Positions 59,881 to 64,000 of a DNA stretch of 64,000 nt are shown piece by piece (within the stretch, counting starts at the first letter, position 1; every line of letters begins with the position of its first letter). Location: contig NC_061120.1 in assembly GCF_002878395.1 (NCBI RefSeq), positions 92,698,043 to 92,762,042 of the forward strand, read 5' to 3'. The position numbers and the translations under genes were made by a program. Below the pieces are notes generated by a model. The model was not told the origin of the DNA, did no database searches, and saw only the letters and a program-made list of their open reading frames with translations. This DNA comes from Capsicum annuum (taxonomy: Eukaryota > Streptophyta > Magnoliopsida > Solanales > Solanaceae).

Positions 59881-61069
59881 ATAAATTCTTATCAAATTCT
59901 GTACAATTATTTCTATAAATTTTATTGTGAATCAAAATATGAACAAAGTTATTTAAATGATTTCGTGTATTATATAGTATGCACAGTCAATTACTTACGT
60001 GAGATTTCATTATGAGTTTGTACATTTAGTTGTTCGAGAATTTATATATAATGAATGAAATAGATTGTTGGAGTAGAACAAGTCTACTTAACATTTTAAT
60101 TGTGAATTGTATCAATCACCTCGCGACTTTCTGTTATTTACCCTTATAAAAGTTGATTCTTTGGAAAGTTATAGCAAGTATCGGCTAATTGTATAAGTTG
60201 GCAACATGACCATTTTGGCTTAATTTTAAAATTGTTAGGGAGAAACATTTTTGAATGAAGGAAAATTGATTCGGGAAGAAAAAAAAAGTTTTCTTGTATT
60301 GATAGGAACTAAAGGTTTTTATAAGTAGAATGTGGGAAAACCAATTGTTGTTTCTCTAAAAAGTAAATGGATGGATCACTTCCTATTTGTACTACGTAGA
60401 ATTTTTATTAAATAGAGTTGTCTTAAGTTGTCAAGGCTGGGTAATTGTGAATTTGGTCAAGTAAAAAAGGACTCGTTGGTTCCCATCTTTACTATAATTT
60501 AAACACTGAATTTGCCTAATACCAGGAATTATCTATTCTTCTTGGTTTCATTTTCTTGAATTCCTACCTCCCTACTGCACTCATAACTTATTAACTTTTG
60601 AGTTTCGTTGGCAATGAGTTTTCTGAAATCTTCAGGCAAATGGACTAGAATTAGCCCTTAGCAAAGTAATCTTAAACGTTAGTTTGCATGCGATTTGTTA
60701 AGGAATTTTGTTTGAGTCCTAAAATATGCATAGGTAAGCTGTAAAATCTATTGATGTTGAATCTGGAAAATATATCCATTTAAAAATTGGATTAGCTTTT
60801 AAGTGGATTTGAAATTTGTCTTACTTGAACTAAGTGAGTCGTAATTAAGGAGACAGTAATGTTTTTATAGTCATTTTGGTTATGTACGCTTCGAAATTTT
60901 TTAGATTGAATTGATATTATTTCAATCATTATTTTTAATGATACAAAATATTTAAATATACACAAGGGAGATGACTCAAGAGTCCCAAGTGAACTGAAAG
61001 AGTACTAAAGTTTATCTACAATAACTGTATTTCAATATTCAAAATCAGTCCATCCTTATCTTGGATTAC

Positions 61070-62479
61070 TAGATATCCTGATATCCTCCGCAAGAGAAAT
61101 TGTGATGGGAAACAGTGAGCTTGTCTCGAAGGAACAAAAATCGTTGGGCCGACAGACTTTTAGTTAACGTATTGGCTACTTGATCTCTTGAGCTTATATA
61201 TAGACATTCAAATCCTTAGAGGCAACCTTCTCTCTGACAGAATGAAAATCCAATTCAATGTGGTTTATACGAGCATGAAAGATGGGATTGACAGTAAGAT
61301 AAGTAGTAGATAAGTTGTCACACCAGAGTTTAGGAGGTTTAGACAAAGGAACATGTAATTCTTGTAAAAGATGTTGTTACCATGTAATCTCAGCTATAGC
61401 AGCAAGTAGGCCTCAATATTTTGATTCAATACTAGATCGTGCAACAACCTTTTGCTTCTTGGAACACCACGATACCAAATTAGGCCCTAGGAAAATGCAA
61501 TAACCATGAGTGGATCGCGGATCATCAGGACAACCTGCCCAGTCCGCATCAGAGAAGCCATTAACAACTAATGTCGGAGACTGTCGAAATTGTAAACCAA
61601 GATGCATAGTCCCTTTCAAACAACGCAACACCCATTTCATTACCTGAGAATGAGCAACAGTAGGAGAATGCATAAATTGACATAACTTGTTAACAGAATA
61701 GGATAGATCCGGTCTAATAATATTGATATATTGAAGATCCCCAATTAGGCTTCGATATAGTACTGGATCTTCAAAGGGAGTGCTTCCAAGCTTGGATAAT
61801 TGTAATCCACTGACCATAGGAGTGGAAATAGGCCGCACACCATCCATATTAGCTCTCTACGAAAGGTCTCTAATATATTGGTTTGAGATAATACTAAAAT
61901 AGTAGGAGAAGAAGTAACCTCCACACCTAAAAAATAATGCAAGGCTCCTAGATCCTTCAGATCAAAGTCAAAGGATAACTTCTGAATGAGAGTATTTATG
62001 AATTCAATAAAACTTTCAGTGACTATAAGGTCATCTACGTAAATCAACACAATAGTAATGCTTGAACCACATGAACAAATAAACAGTGAAGTATCTGACT
62101 TAAAGCTATAGAAGTCGAGGCAAAGTAATGCCGAACTGAGCTTCTCAAACCAAGCCCTAGGGGATTTTTTGAGACCATGCAATGCCTTACATAAATGACA
62201 CACATGATTAGAGAGTTGCGGATCAATAAATCCACTAGGTTGAAACATATATACCTCTTTTTGTACTTGCCATGTAAAAATGCATTCTTGACATCAAGTT
62301 GGTGAAGAGACCATCCTTTAGACAGAGCTAAAGTAAAAAAAACTCTAATTGTGGTAGGTTTCACAACAAGGCTAGATGTGTCATAGTAGTCAATTCCAAC
62401 TTCCCGATTAAATCCTTTGGCAACTAGACAAACCTTGTAGCGCTCAATGGACTCGTCCGAATAAATTTTGAGTTTAAAA
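61070..62479 (-). pseudogene. Ty1/copia reverse transcriptase-RNase H fragment
   Basis: On the minus strand the order is [52 protein letters not shown] (active box intact), DLGALHYFLGVEV, RPDLSYSVNKLCQFMHSP, FSDADWAGCPDDPRSTHGY, ARSSIESKY and [13 protein letters not shown] with TLTKSLSAQRF. At least one frameshift near 62260 and stops after ESKY disable it. It is cut at 62479 by the plus-strand copia LTR; gag, protease, integrase and LTRs are not present here. Confidence 0.85.
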
Positions 62480-62686
62480 TGTTAGGCAATAGTATAATTA
62501 TATAGACATAATATTCTCTTTTCTAGAATAGGATTTTATTACTGATTGTGTAGTTATAACAATATACATTCTTTTCTAGAATAGAAATCTAACCTACAGT
62601 TGTATAACTATAAGTATTTCATTATGTATTATGGAACAAGACAAGTTGCTATTCAGAAAATATTGGTTTCTCTTGTTTCTCTGTCA
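62480..62686 (+). repeat. 5' LTR of the second copia element
   Basis: It starts TGTTAGGCAATAGTATAATT and ends TTTCTCTGTCA, directly before the primer-binding site. At 207 bp it is short. It contains a repeated TTTTCTAGAATAG box about 57 bp apart. Confidence 0.75.
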
Positions 62687-62700
62687 TGGTATCAAGAGCC
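62687..62700 (+). other. Primer-binding site, initiator tRNA-Met type
   Basis: TGGTATCAAGAGCC differs from the usual copia TGGTATCAGAGCC by one inserted A. It starts immediately after the LTR end. Confidence 0.8.
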
Positions 62701-62819
62701 ACAGTCTATTTTTTTTTCTTTTTCCGTGCTTTCTATATTATTTGCCCAGGTACTTTGCTACCTTCATAAGTTCCTTTTGTTCTCTCTGTTTTTCCCCCTC
62801 TTTTGTAATTAATCGATCA

Positions 62820-64000
62820 ATGGATTCACAATCCTCTTCGCACGATTTGCTCTCCACAAAATTAGATGGTTTCAATTTTGCTCTTTGGAAATTCCACTTT
62901 GGAATCTTTGTTCAAGGCAAGGGCCTTTTTGGGTTGTTAGATGAATCTGTTCATCCACCAACAGATGCAAAAAAGTTGGATCTTTGGAAATAGAATAATG
63001 CGAAGGTAATCGCCTGGATATTGAATTCGGTACATGCTGATATTGCTATGGGGCTTAGACATTTCAGTTTGGCTTCTGAGATGTGGATCCACCTCCGTAC
63101 AATCTACCAATAAAGCAACCGTGCACGAGAGTTTGAATTGGAACGCAACATTGCAGAATACACACAGGGGACAAGAATGTTTGCTCCTTTTATGCTGGTT
63201 TGCAGTTTCTATGGTCGGAACAAGATCAAATTCTTGGGTAAAATATTTCTAAGGCAGGGCTCAAAGAGGTGTTGGAAGAATGAAAGAAGACAAGGGTGGT
63301 GCAATTTTAATGAAACTTCGTCCTGAATTCGAGCCGATTCGTGGTAGTTTGTTGAACAGGGAAGTAGAACCTGCTCTTGAAGTTATGTTGGCAGCCGTCT
63401 TACGTGAAGAGATAAGACTTGGAACTTAGGCTGCTATGGAGTCTACACCATTACCTTCTGTTGCATTACTTGCAGAAAAATCAACAGCCGTTGCTTCAAC
63501 AGGAAATACTAAGAGAAGTGCCCAATGCTATGAATGCCAAGACTTTGGTCATATCACAGCCAATTGTCCTAAGAATAAAAACATTTATGTTTATTGTAAA
63601 ATTATTGGCCATTATATTTCAGATTGTCATCGTCGCCCAAATCGTTCACGAACTGCTCACCAAGCATACCAGACAAATATCACTACATCATCTGGTTCCT
63701 TCCCTGCTGGTCATGATCTTGAAAAACTAATTTGAGATTCTATTGCAGCTGCTCTTCGCAAAGCTATCTCAAGTGCACTCTCGACATCCTCTTCGGGTAA
63801 AAGTAATTCAATTAATTCTACTTGGCATCTAGATTCAGGGGCTTCCAATCATATGGCAGGTGATTTGTCCCAATTCTCATCATTGTCTAGTGGTGTTTCT
63901 AAACATGTTATTCATATAGAAAATGGGCACACATTACCCGCATCGGGTATTGGTTCTATTGGAAATCTTTCTAATGTTCTTTATGTTCCGAATTTGAAGG
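62820..64000 (+). pseudogene. copia gag and start of protease, decayed
   Basis: Translation starts MDSQSSSHDLLSTKLDGFNF. The gag core follows (FALWKFHFGIFVQGKGLFGL), then stops at about 62991 and near 63109 and a frameshift. A CCHC knuckle (CYECQDFGHITANC) lies at about 63528, and the protease motif WHLDSGASNHM near 63823 keeps the catalytic Asp. The frame continues to LYVPNLK at the window edge. Damage is mostly single stops and frame changes, lighter than in the element at 4411. Confidence 0.8.

Larger units (their letters stand above)
62480..64000 (+). mobile_element. Ty1/copia element, 5' part, runs off window
   Basis: A 5' LTR, a primer-binding site, gag and the start of protease follow in order. 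It sits inside the minus-strand copia fragment, so it is the younger insertion. Its 3' end and target-site duplication are outside the window. Confidence 0.85.

Overview
This is 64 kb of plant nuclear DNA, AT-rich and dominated by transposable elements. Its repeats (an Au-like tRNA-derived SINE, hAT and Stowaway MITEs, Ty1/copia, Ty3/gypsy and Tat-type LTRs, and MULEs carrying DUF1985/Ulp1-like genes) look like those of Solanaceae. I infer that family from recalled repeat sequences and cannot place the species.

Only one host gene looks intact: a six-exon minus-strand gene (21836-24853) for the thylakoid membrane protein CURT1B. All its splice junctions join in frame to give 179 residues. The other host-gene trace is a caffeic acid O-methyltransferase-like pseudogene (1599-4082) that keeps exons 2-4 but has lost exon 1, and carries a terminal-inverted-repeat element in intron 2.

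Layout. 1-4410: SINE, O-methyltransferase relic and its inserts. 4411-10938: a nearly complete but dead Ty1/copia element with an ATTAT target-site duplication. 11404-20027: three solo LTRs in a row (two minus-strand gypsy-type, one plus-strand Tat/Ogre-like), each with a recognisable target-site duplication. 20028-25300: the CURT1B gene, with MITEs in intron 1. 25300-32400: small repeats, a ~109-bp tandem array and a non-autonomous MULE with ~130-bp inverted repeats and a perfect 9-bp duplication. 32400-48740: a MULE-derived block with a decayed MURA transposase, a small convergent spliced gene for a 49-residue coiled coil, a ~1.07-kb near-perfect palindrome, a 173-bp tandem array, two facing decayed DUF1985 genes, and at least eight clusters of a self-complementary 16-mer (ATCTGTTGCAACAGAT). 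48740-60950: AT-rich DNA with MITEs, microsatellites and LINE relics. 60950-64000: a minus-strand copia fragment cut by a plus-strand copia element that runs off the window.

The most novel candidate is the MULE block. There a MURA-type transposase gene converges on a 49-residue coiled-coil gene that has its own TATA box and a 5'-UTR intron, and palindromic 16-mer clusters lie on both sides. The layout recalls mudrA/mudrB of maize MuDR, but the small protein does not look like MURB.
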